Shown here: positions 15,077-24,173 of the stretch, piece by piece
Layout of the letters: each line of letters starts with the position of its first letter
Position numbering within the stretch: position 1 is the stretch's first letter
Assembly (NCBI GenBank): GCA_013360495.1
Contig: JABWBM010000029.1
Coordinates: 1-43,956 of the forward strand
Length of the DNA: 43,956 nucleotides
Source: Planctomycetaceae bacterium
GTDB lineage: Bacteria > Planctomycetota > UBA8742 > UBA2392 > JABWBM01
Direction of reading: 5' to 3'
Program-made: the position numbers and the translations under genes
Notes under the pieces: generated by a model
What the model saw: the letters and a program-made list of their open reading frames with translations, nothing else
Database searches by the model: none
Told to the model about the DNA's origin: nothing

Positions 15077-16372
15077 TCACTTCCCCACGAAAAGCAGGTG
15101 ATGACGTCCGTCCCCGGCCTCGATCGACCCTGCCAGTTCGGCGGGAAAACCGGGACCGTAAAAATTCAGATAGTGGATCAGGCTCATCGCGTCGCTCTGC
15201 GTCATGTTGCCCGGCGCGAGGTAGGCGCGCGCGCGTGTCAACTGGCTGAACGCGACCTCGCGTTCGCGCCGCTCGGTCTCGCGCGCGGAGTGTTTCAACC
15301 GGTCGAACTGTCCGTCGAGCTGGTTGGCGAGCTTGTCGAGTACGGCGGTTCCGCGCTGTTCGTAGCCCGCGAGGTCGAGATGATGCTCGAGCGCGAACAC
15401 GCGATTGAGCAGCTTCTCGCGCGCGTTGCCGATGCACCCGCCCGCGTCCGCGGGGAAAAGTCCGGTGGCGAGCTTTGCGACCTGCACGTCATCGCCGAGC
15501 AGCGTTTCCGGGTCGATGCCGTATTTCGCGAGCCAGCGCTCCACCTTGCCCTCGACAATGGTGGCAATGTTCGCCGGGAAGGGGATCACCTCGCCGGCGA
15601 ATGCGTCGGCGATCTGCGTATCGATCGGCGCGGTCTCGCCATACTCGGGGCGCACCAGGCATATCACCGGGATTTGCTCGAACAGTCGCGCGAGACGCGC
15701 GCGATAGCGCGCGCGCGGAGTCGCGGGCGTCGCCACCCTCGGCCCTGACGAAACCATGTCCTGCAACGAGCACACCACGCGCTCCCGCACGACGAGCGCG
15801 GTCAGCAGCCGCATTTTCCAGAGCATGGGAAATTCTATCCATGTGTCTTCGAGCGTGGCCTTCACCCATGGCGTAAAGCCGGTCTCCGGCAGCGCCTGGA
15901 GAATGCTCGCGATGGCTTCGTCCCTTTCGTCCATCGCGAAGCGTGTCGAATGGGCGTTGCCGTCGCGATCAATCACGAAGCGCGGCGTCACGTCCAGTTC
16001 CGCGGGAATTCCGGGCCAGAGCACGATGCCGCAGGGGCCGATGCTGCGAGCGTGGAGAATGTCCATGAGCTTTATCGCTGCGATCACGCGCAGTGTCTCA
16101 GCCATGCTCGGAATCGCTGAATCTTCGCTCAGTGGCACCGCGATGCCATACACCTGGCCGGCTCGCATCCCGTCAAGCATACGAAATGTTCCGCGAGGGG
16201 CAGAGCAGAGGCGCGAGACCTCGCGCAACATGGTATGGACCGAAGAAGTCATGCGGCGCTGACGTCGTGCAAGACGCTTGGAGGCAAGTTGAAAGTCTTG
16301 CAAACGCGCGCGCGGAGCGCTTCCCTTGCGGGAAGAGTCTTTGGCGCGGTTGAGTTTCCGGACTCGAAACAT
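15077..16372 (-). CDS. Divergent BshC-like protein
   Basis: The 431-residue product resembles bacillithiol biosynthesis protein BshC in its overall layout. There is an N-terminal segment (AGQVYGIAVPLSEDSAIPSM...IKLMDILHARSIGPCGIVLWPG) in the place where BshC has GQQ..LFGGPLYTLYKA and VFW.A.EDHD. A core strand/helix ends in VERWLAKYGIDPETLL. Then comes a long coiled coil (REKLLNRVFALEHHLDL...LDKLANQLDGQFDRLKHSARETERREREVAF) and a final YLNFYGPGF. The catalytic-type GQQ and EDHD motifs are not preserved, and it is shorter than BshC (about 530). It may be an inactive or repurposed relative. The ATG at 16372 has a GGAG ribosome site; a TTG further upstream is less likely. No other bacillithiol genes are visible. 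Confidence 0.45.
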   Translation of the reverse strand: MFRVRKLNRAKDSSRKGSAPRARLQDFQLASKRLARRQRRMTSSVHTMLREVSRLCSAPRGTFRMLDGMRAGQVYGIAVPLSEDSAIPSMAETLRVIAAIKLMDILHARSIGPCGIVLWPGIPAELDVTPRFVIDRDGNAHSTRFAMDERDEAIASILQALPETGFTPWVKATLEDTWIEFPMLWKMRLLTALVVRERVVCSLQDMVSSGPRVATPATPRARYRARLARLFEQIPVICLVRPEYGETAPIDTQIADAFAGEVIPFPANIATIVEGKVERWLAKYGIDPETLLGDDVQVAKLATGLFPADAGGCIGNAREKLLNRVFALEHHLDLAGYEQRGTAVLDKLANQLDGQFDRLKHSARETERREREVAFSQLTRARAYLAPGNMTQSDAMSLIHYLNFYGPGFPAELAGSIEAGDGRHHLLFVGK

Positions 16373-16800
16373 CGGTTTCTCCGGCTTCCATTGTTGCGCT
16401 GGCAGGGATGCTGGCAAGAGCCAAACGCCAGGACATGGGCTTCCCCTTCCTTAAGTGTTGATTTTAAGGGAATTTGGGTCGGTAAAAAATTTCCACGTGT
16501 CATTTGTGCGATTTCTTGAAAGCGTGTGGAAATGTTTTGTGGAAATCGTCGTAACGTGTTTCTATCAAACTAGTTATAACTCATTCGTGACACATCCGTC
16601 CGGATCATAACCAAGACGATTCGTCGCCTATCCTGCGAATTTGTCTCAAGCCCGAACTGCCATCGCGCCGATGACCCCGGCGGGGCGTACCGGCCCTGTT
16701 CACCGCATGAGCCGCACGAAAATGTTTGCTGCTATCGGAACATGAACAACGCACGGCACGCCGAAACACCGAACAACGAAGACAATGGAGTAGAAACGAT
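16373..16800. other. Divergent promoter region, A/T-rich
   Basis: This gene-free stretch separates the minus-strand BshC-like gene from the plus-strand LysM gene. The part from about 16450 to 16590 is clearly richer in A/T than its surroundings, as expected for divergent promoters. GTGTGGAAATGTTTTGTGGAAATCG contains a direct repeat of TGTGGAAAT (from 16523 and 16536) that could be a regulator site. I could not fix -35/-10 pairs with confidence. Confidence 0.4.
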
Positions 16801-17619
16801 ATGTCGAAGAACCTCAAACTCCTCGTATTCGCCGGCGCCGCAATCGTCATGTTGAGCTTTGGCGCTCTCATGATCTTTTCGGACGGTGACGAGGGAAATT
16901 CCCCGCCGCCATTGACAGCGGCTCAAACCCAACCCGCGCTTTTGGTATTGCCACCTTCACCCGTGGTGACACCATTGCCGGGCGAACTTCCCGTTCCAAC
17001 AACAGAAGGCACCGGCACCCCGAACTCTCCGGCGGGGAGAACAACGGCTCCGAAACCCGTGGAGCAACCCAAGCAGCCATCCGCTCCAGGGCAAGTCGTC
17101 AGCTATGAGATCCAGTCCGGAGACATGGTTTCCAAAATCGCATCCAAGTACGGCTGCAAACGCAAAGACATCTACGACCTGAACGAAGGTCTCAACGATC
17201 AGACGGCCACACGCTTGCAGGTCGGCCAGAAGATCAAGGTCCCCGACATGCGAGGCATCGGCGGCAACACCAAGGATGGTGGCAACACCGCCAATATTTC
17301 GAACAAGACATCAGACTCGACACCAACCGTCAGCACCCCGACTCCGCCGCAAGCGCCCGAACCTCCCGCGCTCACCGGCTCACGCACCCATAAGCTCAAG
17401 CTGGGAGATAACATTTTTGCACTAGCAACCTACTATTATGGCAGTCCCGTACACTTCAGACTTATCCGCAGCGCGAACCCTGATTGGGACTGCACGCCTG
17501 CCAATAGCGAAAGTGTTGGCCGCGAACTTGTGATCCCCGCCCTCAAAGGCGAAGGCAAATCGACCGTCAGCAACGAATCAACGTCGACCAGCCACAATCC
17601 AATCCCGTCGCGCGGTTAA
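16801..17619 (+). CDS. Membrane-anchored protein with two LysM domains
   Basis: The 272-residue product has one N-terminal transmembrane segment (LKLLVFAGAAIVMLSFGALMIF, about 5-26), a Pro/Thr-rich linker, a first LysM domain (about 100-149: SYEIQSGDMVSKIASKYGCKR...LQVGQKIKVPD), a Ser/Thr-rich spacer and a second LysM-like domain (about 197-248: HKLKLGDNIFALATYYYGSP...RELVIPAL). It should sit in the inner membrane with the LysM domains binding peptidoglycan in the periplasm. The ATG at 16801 is preceded by GGAG at ten bases and is the natural start before the membrane segment; an upstream frame to 16726 is not needed. A terminator follows. Confidence 0.85.
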   Translation: MSKNLKLLVFAGAAIVMLSFGALMIFSDGDEGNSPPPLTAAQTQPALLVLPPSPVVTPLPGELPVPTTEGTGTPNSPAGRTTAPKPVEQPKQPSAPGQVVSYEIQSGDMVSKIASKYGCKRKDIYDLNEGLNDQTATRLQVGQKIKVPDMRGIGGNTKDGGNTANISNKTSDSTPTVSTPTPPQAPEPPALTGSRTHKLKLGDNIFALATYYYGSPVHFRLIRSANPDWDCTPANSESVGRELVIPALKGEGKSTVSNESTSTSHNPIPSRG

Positions 17620-17649
17620 GCGCCTCGGCGAACATAGACAACAAACTTC

Positions 17650-17695
17650 AAGCCCCGGTGTGTCGTCTATCGCGCCACCGGGGCTTGGTGTTTTT
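17650..17695 (+). terminator. Rho-independent terminator after the LysM gene
   Basis: AAGCCCCGGTG (17650-17660) pairs with CACCGGGGCTT (17676-17686), followed by GGTGTTTTT. An 11-base-pair stem with a T run is a strong terminator, and it may also serve the convergent gene ending at 17739. Confidence 0.9.
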
Positions 17696-17738
17696 AGGCC
17701 GGTTTCATGCGAGGAATCGCCTTTGTACGATTCGCCGC

Positions 17739-18677
17739 TCATGGGCGCGCGAGCAACCTCGCAAGCCGGACTTCATCGCGCTTGATCGTCAGCGTCTTGA
17801 AATCGTTGAGGTACACCAGTCCGGGCTTGGCTCCCTTGGGTTTGCGAACATGCTTGCAGCGCGCGTAATGAACGTCGGCGCGCAAGCTGTCGCGCTTCGT
17901 GGAAAAATGCAGCGCGAGTTGGCCGCAATCGAGCATCGTCTCCAATGGCGGCGTCTGATCTTTTTTGTTCCGCAGGATGACATGGCTTCCCGGCGCGTCG
18001 GCGAGGTGAAAGAACCAGTCGAGCCCGTTGGCGATGCGCGTGGTGAGGTGATCGTTGGCGCGCGCGTCACGGCCCACGAGGATCTCCCACCCCTCGATGC
18101 TCGTGTACGTGCGCGGCCTGATCGCCCGGGGCAGCGAGGCGAAGGGGCCGGCATCCTCGCTCTGTCCCTTGGCGCCGGAGCCTTGCCGCGCGGGAGCGAG
18201 GATCGCCGCGATGTCGGGAAGCGCCACGAATGCTTCAAGCTCTGCATCAGGCACCGCAGCCATCCGTTGTTCGATGACCGCGAGCGCCGCGAGTTCGCGC
18301 TCGAGTGTCGCGATGCGCGAGGCCGCGAGCTGCACCCCGCGCTCGCCTTTGCGCGCCTGCAGGAAATAGCGCTCCATGTTTTCCTTGGGCGTGAGCTTGG
18401 GGTCGAGCGGCACGGTGGACGCGATGGTATTCCCCTGACTATCGTAGCCGGACAAGCTTGCTTCACTCGCGCCGCGCTTGAGTGTGGCGAGGTTGGTCTT
18501 GAGAAGTTCGCCGTGGGCGCGGCCGGCGACGAGCACCTCCGCGCGTGCGAGATCCTCGCTGGCCTTCTCCCGCGCGCGCTCGAGCTTCGCCCGCTGCCGC
18601 GCGATGGTGGCGGTTATCCGCGCCCGGAGCCCGGCTTCGGGGCTTGCGGCTTCGTTATTATCGGGATGATCTGCCAT
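17739..18677 (-). CDS. NFACT-R domain protein lacking the NFACT-N domain (RqcH-like)
   Basis: The 312-residue product has a coiled-coil region (about 20-150: ITATIARQRAKLERAREKASEDLARAEVLVAGRAHGELLKTNL) and a C-terminal NFACT-R (DUF814) domain (about 190-300) with the hallmarks WEILVGRDARANDHLT, WFFHLADAPGSHVILRN and HYARCKHVRKPKGAKPGLV. Full-length RqcH, which binds peptidyl-tRNA on stalled large ribosomal subunits and adds alanine tails, is about 550 residues and starts with NFACT-N and HhH domains. These are absent here, so this is either a natural short form or a partner of a separately encoded N-terminal part. Start at ATG 18677, ribosome site weak. Confidence 0.8.
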   Translation of the reverse strand: MADHPDNNEAASPEAGLRARITATIARQRAKLERAREKASEDLARAEVLVAGRAHGELLKTNLATLKRGASEASLSGYDSQGNTIASTVPLDPKLTPKENMERYFLQARKGERGVQLAASRIATLERELAALAVIEQRMAAVPDAELEAFVALPDIAAILAPARQGSGAKGQSEDAGPFASLPRAIRPRTYTSIEGWEILVGRDARANDHLTTRIANGLDWFFHLADAPGSHVILRNKKDQTPPLETMLDCGQLALHFSTKRDSLRADVHYARCKHVRKPKGAKPGLVYLNDFKTLTIKRDEVRLARLLARP

Positions 18678-18771
18678 GACTATCGCGGCGGATCATACCA
18701 ATCTTCGTCCGCCGAACCGCCTTCGCTGTAGGGTCATACCAAACCCAAAATGGTTGTTGGATTTATCCGTC

Positions 18772-18791
18772 ATGCCGGCGCAAGCCGGCAT
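18772..18791. repeat. REP-like palindrome
   Basis: ATGCCGGC-GCAA-GCCGGCAT with a following CCAG, in the 209-base gap between the NFACT-R and sugar dehydrogenase genes. A second half-copy (TCTGGATTCCGGC) lies about 30 bases further on. Confidence 0.6.
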
Positions 18792-18886
18792 CCAGCGACT
18801 ATGAGAAATCGCTTGTCACGTCTGGATTCCGGCAGTATCAGGCGTGCTCGATGCGGCCGATGAAACGCTGATAGCGCTCGGTGAGT

Positions 18887-20245
18887 CTATTTCTTTTCTT
18901 CCGCCGCTTTGCTCTTCCACTCGATCATGATCACACGGTCGTTCTTCTTGTTGTCGCCGTCGTAGGTGGTGGTGGAGAGATAGAGTTTGCCGTCGGGGCC
19001 AAAGGCCATGTCCGCGATGCCTGCACCCGGCAAGCGGTCGGGGCTCGGCATCGAGAAGAACTGCTCGCGGCTCACCACCTTCGTGCGCGACTCATCGAGC
19101 GTGACGCGCCAGATGATCGAGCCGAGGTAAGCCGCCACAAAGAGTTCATGTTTGTATGCGGCGGGGAAGTTTACAGCCCCCGGTTCGAAGGCGATGCCTG
19201 TGACCGACGGGCAACGCGCCCACGCGTCGATCGGGTCAGCGTAGCTTCCGGGCGCGGGCTTGAAGTGTGGCTTCATCTTCGCGTTGTGGGGATCGTCCAT
19301 GCGTCCGCGGACCAGCGGCCAGCCGAGGTTTCCGCCCCGCGGGATGATGTTGAGTTCATCCCAGTCGTTTGGCCCGTTTTCGGTGCCGAAAAGCGCGCCC
19401 TTTACGGGGTCGAAGGCGATGCGGTAGGTGTTGCGTAGCCCGTAGGCGAAAATGGATTTCTGTTCGCGACCGGCGCCTTCCTCGACAAAAGGGTTGTCGG
19501 CGAGCGCCTCGCCCGTTTGGCTGACGCGGGCGATCACACCACGCAGATTCTTGTAGTTCTGCGCCTCCCATGACTTGCTGGCGGTGGCGACCGTCGCAAC
19601 ACCGTCTTTGCCATTTTCGCCGTTGGAGAAGTAGAGCATGCCGTCCGGGCCAAAGACTATGCCGCCGCCGTTGTGGTTCCAGCCGGCGCTGAGGATGTCG
19701 CCCGGGATGACCACCTCGCTGGTCCCGGCCTTAAGCGTTTCGCCTTCACGGGTGATGGGGAAGCGCACGATCTGGTTCTTGGTGGGCTGCTTCTCCGCAC
19801 CGATGGCTTTAAGTGTGTAGTAAATATAGAGCCATTCCTTGCCGCTCTCTTTGTCCTTCCAGCCGGTGAGGCCGCAGAGGCCGCGCTCGCAATATTTGTC
19901 GTCACTGGCGCAATCGGCGAGCGTGACGAGCGGCTCCGGCGCTGGTGTCCATTGGTCGTCTTTTCGTTTCGCCCAGAAGACCTTGCCAGTTTCCTTCTCG
20001 CCGTAGACCATCTCGCCGCCGGACAGGAAAGCAAGAGCGCTCAAGCGCCAGCGGCCATCGACAACGACTGTGGCTGTGAAGCCTTCGGGAAGGGTGGCTT
20101 TTTCGACGGGGCGGGGCGTCGCGAGCTCATTCTTGTTCTGCAAAAGAAGAAACGCGCCGAAACCCGACAGAAGCGCGATAACACAGACGAACGTCACAGT
20201 TCGGAGGGGTGGAAGGACGATGCGCATGACTGTGGCGCCTTTCAT
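18887..20245 (-). CDS. PQQ-dependent sugar dehydrogenase (YliI/GSDH-like), membrane-anchored
   Basis: This 452-residue protein starts with an uncleaved or signal-type hydrophobic segment (VTFVCVIALLSGFGAFLLL). It then has the six-bladed beta-propeller of the glucose/sorbosone dehydrogenase family: WNHNGGGIVFGPDGMLYFSNGENG, IFAYGLRNTYRIAFDPVKGALFGTENGPNDWDELNII, GNLGWP and GAGIADMAFGPDGKLYLSTTTYDG. The conserved HNGGGI..GPDG.LY and RN..R..FDP patterns are the PQQ/substrate site. The ATG at 20245 lies six bases after the pseudopilin stop; a second ATG at 20227 also fits. It trails the secretion-like operon and may be co-transcribed with it. Substrate unknown; other members oxidise aldose sugars. 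Confidence 0.85.
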   Translation of the reverse strand: MKGATVMRIVLPPLRTVTFVCVIALLSGFGAFLLLQNKNELATPRPVEKATLPEGFTATVVVDGRWRLSALAFLSGGEMVYGEKETGKVFWAKRKDDQWTPAPEPLVTLADCASDDKYCERGLCGLTGWKDKESGKEWLYIYYTLKAIGAEKQPTKNQIVRFPITREGETLKAGTSEVVIPGDILSAGWNHNGGGIVFGPDGMLYFSNGENGKDGVATVATASKSWEAQNYKNLRGVIARVSQTGEALADNPFVEEGAGREQKSIFAYGLRNTYRIAFDPVKGALFGTENGPNDWDELNIIPRGGNLGWPLVRGRMDDPHNAKMKPHFKPAPGSYADPIDAWARCPSVTGIAFEPGAVNFPAAYKHELFVAAYLGSIIWRVTLDESRTKVVSREQFFSMPSPDRLPGAGIADMAFGPDGKLYLSTTTYDGDNKKNDRVIMIEWKSKAAEEKK

Positions 20246-20250
20246 ATGCT

Positions 20251-20973
20251 CTATTCTTCCTCCGCCGGTTCCTCGGGCAGATCGGCGTCGATCTTGGGCC
20301 ATGAGGTGACGTCGTCGCCCCGGCCATACTGATTGATGCCGTCCTCACCGAGGCTCCAGATGCACCAGCTCCGGGCAGCCGAAATCTTTGTCTCGGGATC
20401 GACGATGTATTCGAGTAGTTTGTTGAGGTCGATCTGCTGGATCGCGCCCTCGGCGTTGGTGACGGCCATCGGCGTTGCGAGCATCAACGGGTCGTTCCGC
20501 GCCTCGTCGAGATTGACATAGATGAGAGGATGTCCCCAGCCGTCGCGGATTTCGAAAAGCTTCAACGCGCCTTCGACGTTGGCGAAGTTTTCCTGAATAG
20601 CGTCGTTATCGACGTTGGACTGGTATGTCTGGAGAAATTCGTTGTCAATCTTTCTACCACCTTCAATGGATTGGGAGCGCAGCGCCATGACCAGCGTTTC
20701 GATGCCGGTATTCGTGGAATTAGGGTCCATGATGACCGTGCCAGTGGCCATGTAACCCGACGTAAGCTTGTAGAGGTTCCCGGGCGGGAAAAACTTCATG
20801 TGGTCGTTGAAGCGTTTGAGTCCCGAATCGAGCGTTTTGATGGTCAGATCGGTCTCGGCCTCCTTCGATTTTCCAAAGACGTCGAATACCGCGATAGCCA
20901 GCACGCCTACGAGGATCGAGAGGATGCCGATCACCACCATCAGTTCGATCAGCGTGAAGGCGCGAGACGCCAT
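20251..20973 (-). CDS. GspG-like pseudopilin
   Basis: The product (240 residues) begins MASRAFTLIELMVVIGILSILVG, a type IV prepilin leader and hydrophobic helix with the Glu at position +5 of the mature protein. The cleavage residue before Phe is Ala rather than the usual Gly. The rest matches major type II secretion pseudopilins: KEAETDLTIKTLDSGLKRFNDH, GLWG/DGWGHPLIYV and a C-terminal SLGEDGINQYGRGDD. It is about 90 residues longer than a typical GspG, with an inserted middle and an acidic tail (EEPAEEE). I start at ATG 20973; an ATG at 20991 falls in a REP-like palindrome, and a longer frame to 21153 is unlikely. It is the last structural gene of the operon. Confidence 0.8.
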   Translation of the reverse strand: MASRAFTLIELMVVIGILSILVGVLAIAVFDVFGKSKEAETDLTIKTLDSGLKRFNDHMKFFPPGNLYKLTSGYMATGTVIMDPNSTNTGIETLVMALRSQSIEGGRKIDNEFLQTYQSNVDNDAIQENFANVEGALKLFEIRDGWGHPLIYVNLDEARNDPLMLATPMAVTNAEGAIQQIDLNKLLEYIVDPETKISAARSWCIWSLGEDGINQYGRGDDVTSWPKIDADLPEEPAEEE

Positions 20974-20975
20974 GC

Positions 20976-21022
20976 GATTCCGGAATGTCATTCCCGCGCA
21001 GGCGGGACACGAAGTGCGCGGA
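20976..21022. repeat. REP-like sequence upstream of the pseudopilin start
   Basis: ATTCCGGAATGTCATTCCCGC followed by GCAGGCGGGACACG gives small palindromes like the REP-like sequences in other spacers. It occupies the gap between the TPR gene stop (21150) and the pseudopilin start, so the intergenic distance here is about 176 bases. Confidence 0.45.
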
Positions 21023-21149
21023 GCAATCCAGTCCTCGCAACGGTTGTTGGTTAGCTCTGGATCCCCGTTGCATTCGGCGTAACGCTTCGCTTGCCTCATG
21101 TCGCGGGGATGACGTCGCGTAGCGACGGGTTCTATCGAACAAGCAGTCA

Positions 21150-24100
21150 TCAATCCTGGTCCTCCCGGCGGGCGAGATTGCTATCCAGCACCCACTCGCA
21201 TTCGTCGACTTTCAATTCACCCGTCGCCCCGGTCGCGCCATAGACATAGAAGCCGATGGCCATGACGCCCTCGCCATCCTCGGCGACGTAGTTGGCGTTG
21301 TCGAGGGGCTCGCGTTCCTCATTGCCCAAAGCATTGAGAAGATTGATGGAGATTCGATAGCCGTTGAGCTCGATTTCATAGCGGATCGTCGAGCCGTTGG
21401 GCTCGGGAACGAAACGGTCGATGGTCAGTTCGACGCGGTCGCCGGCTTTCAGCTTGTCGCCGCCGTATTGGCGTGGGTCGATGATGACCGGTTTGCCGTC
21501 GCGCATCAGCGAACGCTCGGTCTTCTCTGACTCCGCGCGCACTTCCCAGACGAGGTTATTTTCAGCGTCGAAGCCCACCATCAGCGACCAGTCGAATGCT
21601 CCGGTAAAGCCGCCCTCGGCATCCGCAAGCCGTGTGAGGTGGACGCCTCGCGTCGCCGACGAATCGCCGAGTGCTGGGATCACCACGCGCACGCTCGCCA
21701 CCGATGCGAATTTTTCGCGCAGGCCCAAGCGCGAAACGCGCATGTCTTCTTGCTGGTTCCGAACAGCCGCGACCAGCGCCCCACCCTCGACGCGTGTGGC
21801 ATCGACGAAGCCCTGATCGGCGCCCTGCGGGAAAAGCTGCCAGCGGTTGCCGAGGTTATGCGCCGTTCCGGTGCGCTCGAAGGTGTCGCGCTTCCTCACT
21901 TGACGCTCGTTGGCGGCTATCGCGCTCAGGGTTTCCATCGCCCAGCGGAAGCTCTCGGAATCCTTGAAAGCCTTCATCGCTTCGCCGTCGCCGAAGTAGC
22001 GCGGGTCCTGACCAACGGTCCTCACGCGCTCCAATGCGCGGCGCGCCTCTTCCAGCAGCGCCGCCTTCGATTCGCGTTTGCCGATTTCGTAGCTCGCGTA
22101 GGCATAAATGGTGAAAGCCTCCATCGGCGGGGCGGAGGCAGCGAGCCGCGCCGACTGCGCCGAGCCGGCCGGGCGTGGCGTCATGCCAAACTCTTCGGCG
22201 TCCTGCATCCCGCGTTGCGAAAGCTCGCGCGCACGGTGCAGGTAGCTCAGCACCAACGCGCCATCATTGGTCAGCCCGGCAAGCTGAACATAGAGGCCCG
22301 CAAGCCGCACGGTCACAGCGGGCTGGCTCGGGTTGACGTCGAGACTCGCCGAGTAGTGGGCCGACGCCTCGCGAATGCTGCGTGAAAGACCGAGCAATGC
22401 GCCCGTCAGAGCCGCGCGGCTTTCGTCATCGAGGGGCTGGTTTTGCAGGCTCTGGATTTCGGCGTTGTGAGCTGCGGCGCGTTCCATCATCAGGCCGCCA
22501 AGACCGTTCATGGCAGCCGCGAAACGCGGGGAGCCGCGCAACGCAGCGTTGTAGTGATTCTCAGCCATGTCGAGCACGCCCGCGCGCTGATAGAGCGAGC
22601 CAAGGGCGTAGTTGAGGCGCGGGTCCTTCGGGTTGGCGATGAGTCCCGCGCGGTACGAATCGAAAGCGTCGGGAAAGCGGCCGGCGATTTCATGGGCGCG
22701 GGCATCGGCGAGGAAAGGTTCGGCGCAGAGCGGGTCGAGCTGCTTGGCGTAGGCGAGCGCCGCGTGGACTTCCTTCAGGTCGCCCTGCGAGCCAGTCATT
22801 TCCGCGCGCGCATGACCCCAGAGACTCAGGACGCGGGAGCCAATGGGGGAATAGCCGATACTCCCCGTGAGCGCCGATGGCGCGCGAGCGGCAGCGAGCA
22901 ACGCCTTGAAATTGGTGTTCTTTTCGATGGTTTGCAACGCCTCCTGATACTTCGAGCTATAGAGCAACATCGACGCGAGAAGATAGTCGGCCTCATCCAT
23001 CGTCGTGGCGTCGCTCGAGAGCTGCGCGAAAGTATCGAAGGCCGATTTGAGTTGATCGCGATGGAGCAGGGCGCGCGCCTTGAAGAGCAAGGCGCGGTCG
23101 CGCGTGGCTTGGGGGTTGCCGTCGGGATAGGTGAGCACGGGAGCGCCGGACGATGAGTCGCCGTCAATGGCCTCGACAAAGCGGTTGGCAAGCTCCAGTT
23201 CCTGATCGACAAGGCCCAGCTCGCGATAGCATTCGATCTCGAGCAGCGTCGCCTCGGCGAATGTCGCGCCCGCGACCTGCAGGTGCGGGATCGCGTCTTC
23301 ATAGAGCCGCAGGCGCTTGACCATGATCCGTCCGGCGCGCAGGCGGAACTCGAAGACGTCCGGCTCGGGCACCTCGTTACGAATTGCGTCAAGGTAGACG
23401 GAAAGCTCGGCGTCGACATTCTCTCGCCCCTGATGCAATTCCGCGAGGCGCATATACACCTCGGCGTCGCGCGGAGCGCTATTGCGCGTGAACGCATATT
23501 GGTTCTGATAGAACACCGCATAGGCGGATTGCTCGACGTCAGAGAAAGCGTCGGGCTGGGCGTCGAGATTTTCAATCTGGTCGCGGAAGGCAGCGTCGAA
23601 CTCGATCACCCGCGCAAGGCGCTCGGCCAATGGCTTTGCGAGCACATACTGCTCCCAGATATCGACCCAAGTCTGCGGGTAGCGGAGAATTTTGAGCTGA
23701 TCGAAGGAGACGGTACGGGTTTTGAGGCGGTCTTGAGCCGAAGGTAAATCCATCTGCTGATAATGGAGCACGGGTTTCCCACTCGCTTGCTTTGGCTCGC
23801 GGTAGTATTGAAGCATCTTGTCGTAGGCCTGTACGTCATATCGTTTCACCAGCTTCGATGTCGGCCAGCGTTCCAATTGACGTTGCAGGAAGCGCGCGGC
23901 CTCCGAGTGTCCGGGTATTCCGGCAAGCTCAACTCCCGTCGGTCTGATCTCGATGGCCTTGTCCGAATCGGGCGACTTGATCACCATGTTCCGGCAGGGT
24001 TTCCATTGGCCGCCCGGACCGAGCAGACGCTCGACCTCTGTTACCGGCTCGAGCATGGTGAGCGCGAGGACTCCGGAATCCGGTGCGCCGGAATCCTGCG

Positions 24101-24170
24101 CCGTGGAACGTCCGCCCGGCTGCGCGAGCAACGCAATGACTGATACGACGATCAAAAGTCCCCGGCGCAT
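21150..24170 (-). CDS. Large exported TPR protein of the pilus/secretion-like operon
   Basis: The 1006-residue product has a signal peptide (MRRGLLIVVSVIALLAQPGGRSTAQ). Its middle (about 200-700) is a run of TPR-like helical repeats, for example YAVFYQNQYAFTRNSAPRDAEVYMRLAELHQGRENVDAEL, PRLNYALGSLYQRAGVLDMAENHYNAALRGSPRFAAAMNGL and HYSASLDVNPSQPAVTVRLAGLYVQL. The C-terminal 250 residues are beta-rich and look like a concanavalin/LamG-like sandwich (FDWSLMVGFDAENNLVWEVRAESE, YEIELNGYRISINLLNAL, MAIGFYVYGATG). It should be periplasmic or outer-membrane-associated, acting as a scaffold or carbohydrate-binding component. It starts three bases after the preceding gene's stop, so it is part of the same operon. 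Confidence 0.75.
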   Translation of the reverse strand: MRRGLLIVVSVIALLAQPGGRSTAQDSGAPDSGVLALTMLEPVTEVERLLGPGGQWKPCRNMVIKSPDSDKAIEIRPTGVELAGIPGHSEAARFLQRQLERWPTSKLVKRYDVQAYDKMLQYYREPKQASGKPVLHYQQMDLPSAQDRLKTRTVSFDQLKILRYPQTWVDIWEQYVLAKPLAERLARVIEFDAAFRDQIENLDAQPDAFSDVEQSAYAVFYQNQYAFTRNSAPRDAEVYMRLAELHQGRENVDAELSVYLDAIRNEVPEPDVFEFRLRAGRIMVKRLRLYEDAIPHLQVAGATFAEATLLEIECYRELGLVDQELELANRFVEAIDGDSSSGAPVLTYPDGNPQATRDRALLFKARALLHRDQLKSAFDTFAQLSSDATTMDEADYLLASMLLYSSKYQEALQTIEKNTNFKALLAAARAPSALTGSIGYSPIGSRVLSLWGHARAEMTGSQGDLKEVHAALAYAKQLDPLCAEPFLADARAHEIAGRFPDAFDSYRAGLIANPKDPRLNYALGSLYQRAGVLDMAENHYNAALRGSPRFAAAMNGLGGLMMERAAAHNAEIQSLQNQPLDDESRAALTGALLGLSRSIREASAHYSASLDVNPSQPAVTVRLAGLYVQLAGLTNDGALVLSYLHRARELSQRGMQDAEEFGMTPRPAGSAQSARLAASAPPMEAFTIYAYASYEIGKRESKAALLEEARRALERVRTVGQDPRYFGDGEAMKAFKDSESFRWAMETLSAIAANERQVRKRDTFERTGTAHNLGNRWQLFPQGADQGFVDATRVEGGALVAAVRNQQEDMRVSRLGLREKFASVASVRVVIPALGDSSATRGVHLTRLADAEGGFTGAFDWSLMVGFDAENNLVWEVRAESEKTERSLMRDGKPVIIDPRQYGGDKLKAGDRVELTIDRFVPEPNGSTIRYEIELNGYRISINLLNALGNEEREPLDNANYVAEDGEGVMAIGFYVYGATGATGELKVDECEWVLDSNLARREDQD

Positions 24171-24173
24171 GTT

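Noticed and set aside
18836..18884. Short minus-strand coding-like fragment (RLTERYQRFIGRIEHA) after the sugar dehydrogenase stop
   Set aside because: It is too short and shifted in frame relative to the dehydrogenase. It may be a gene remnant, but no family can be named.
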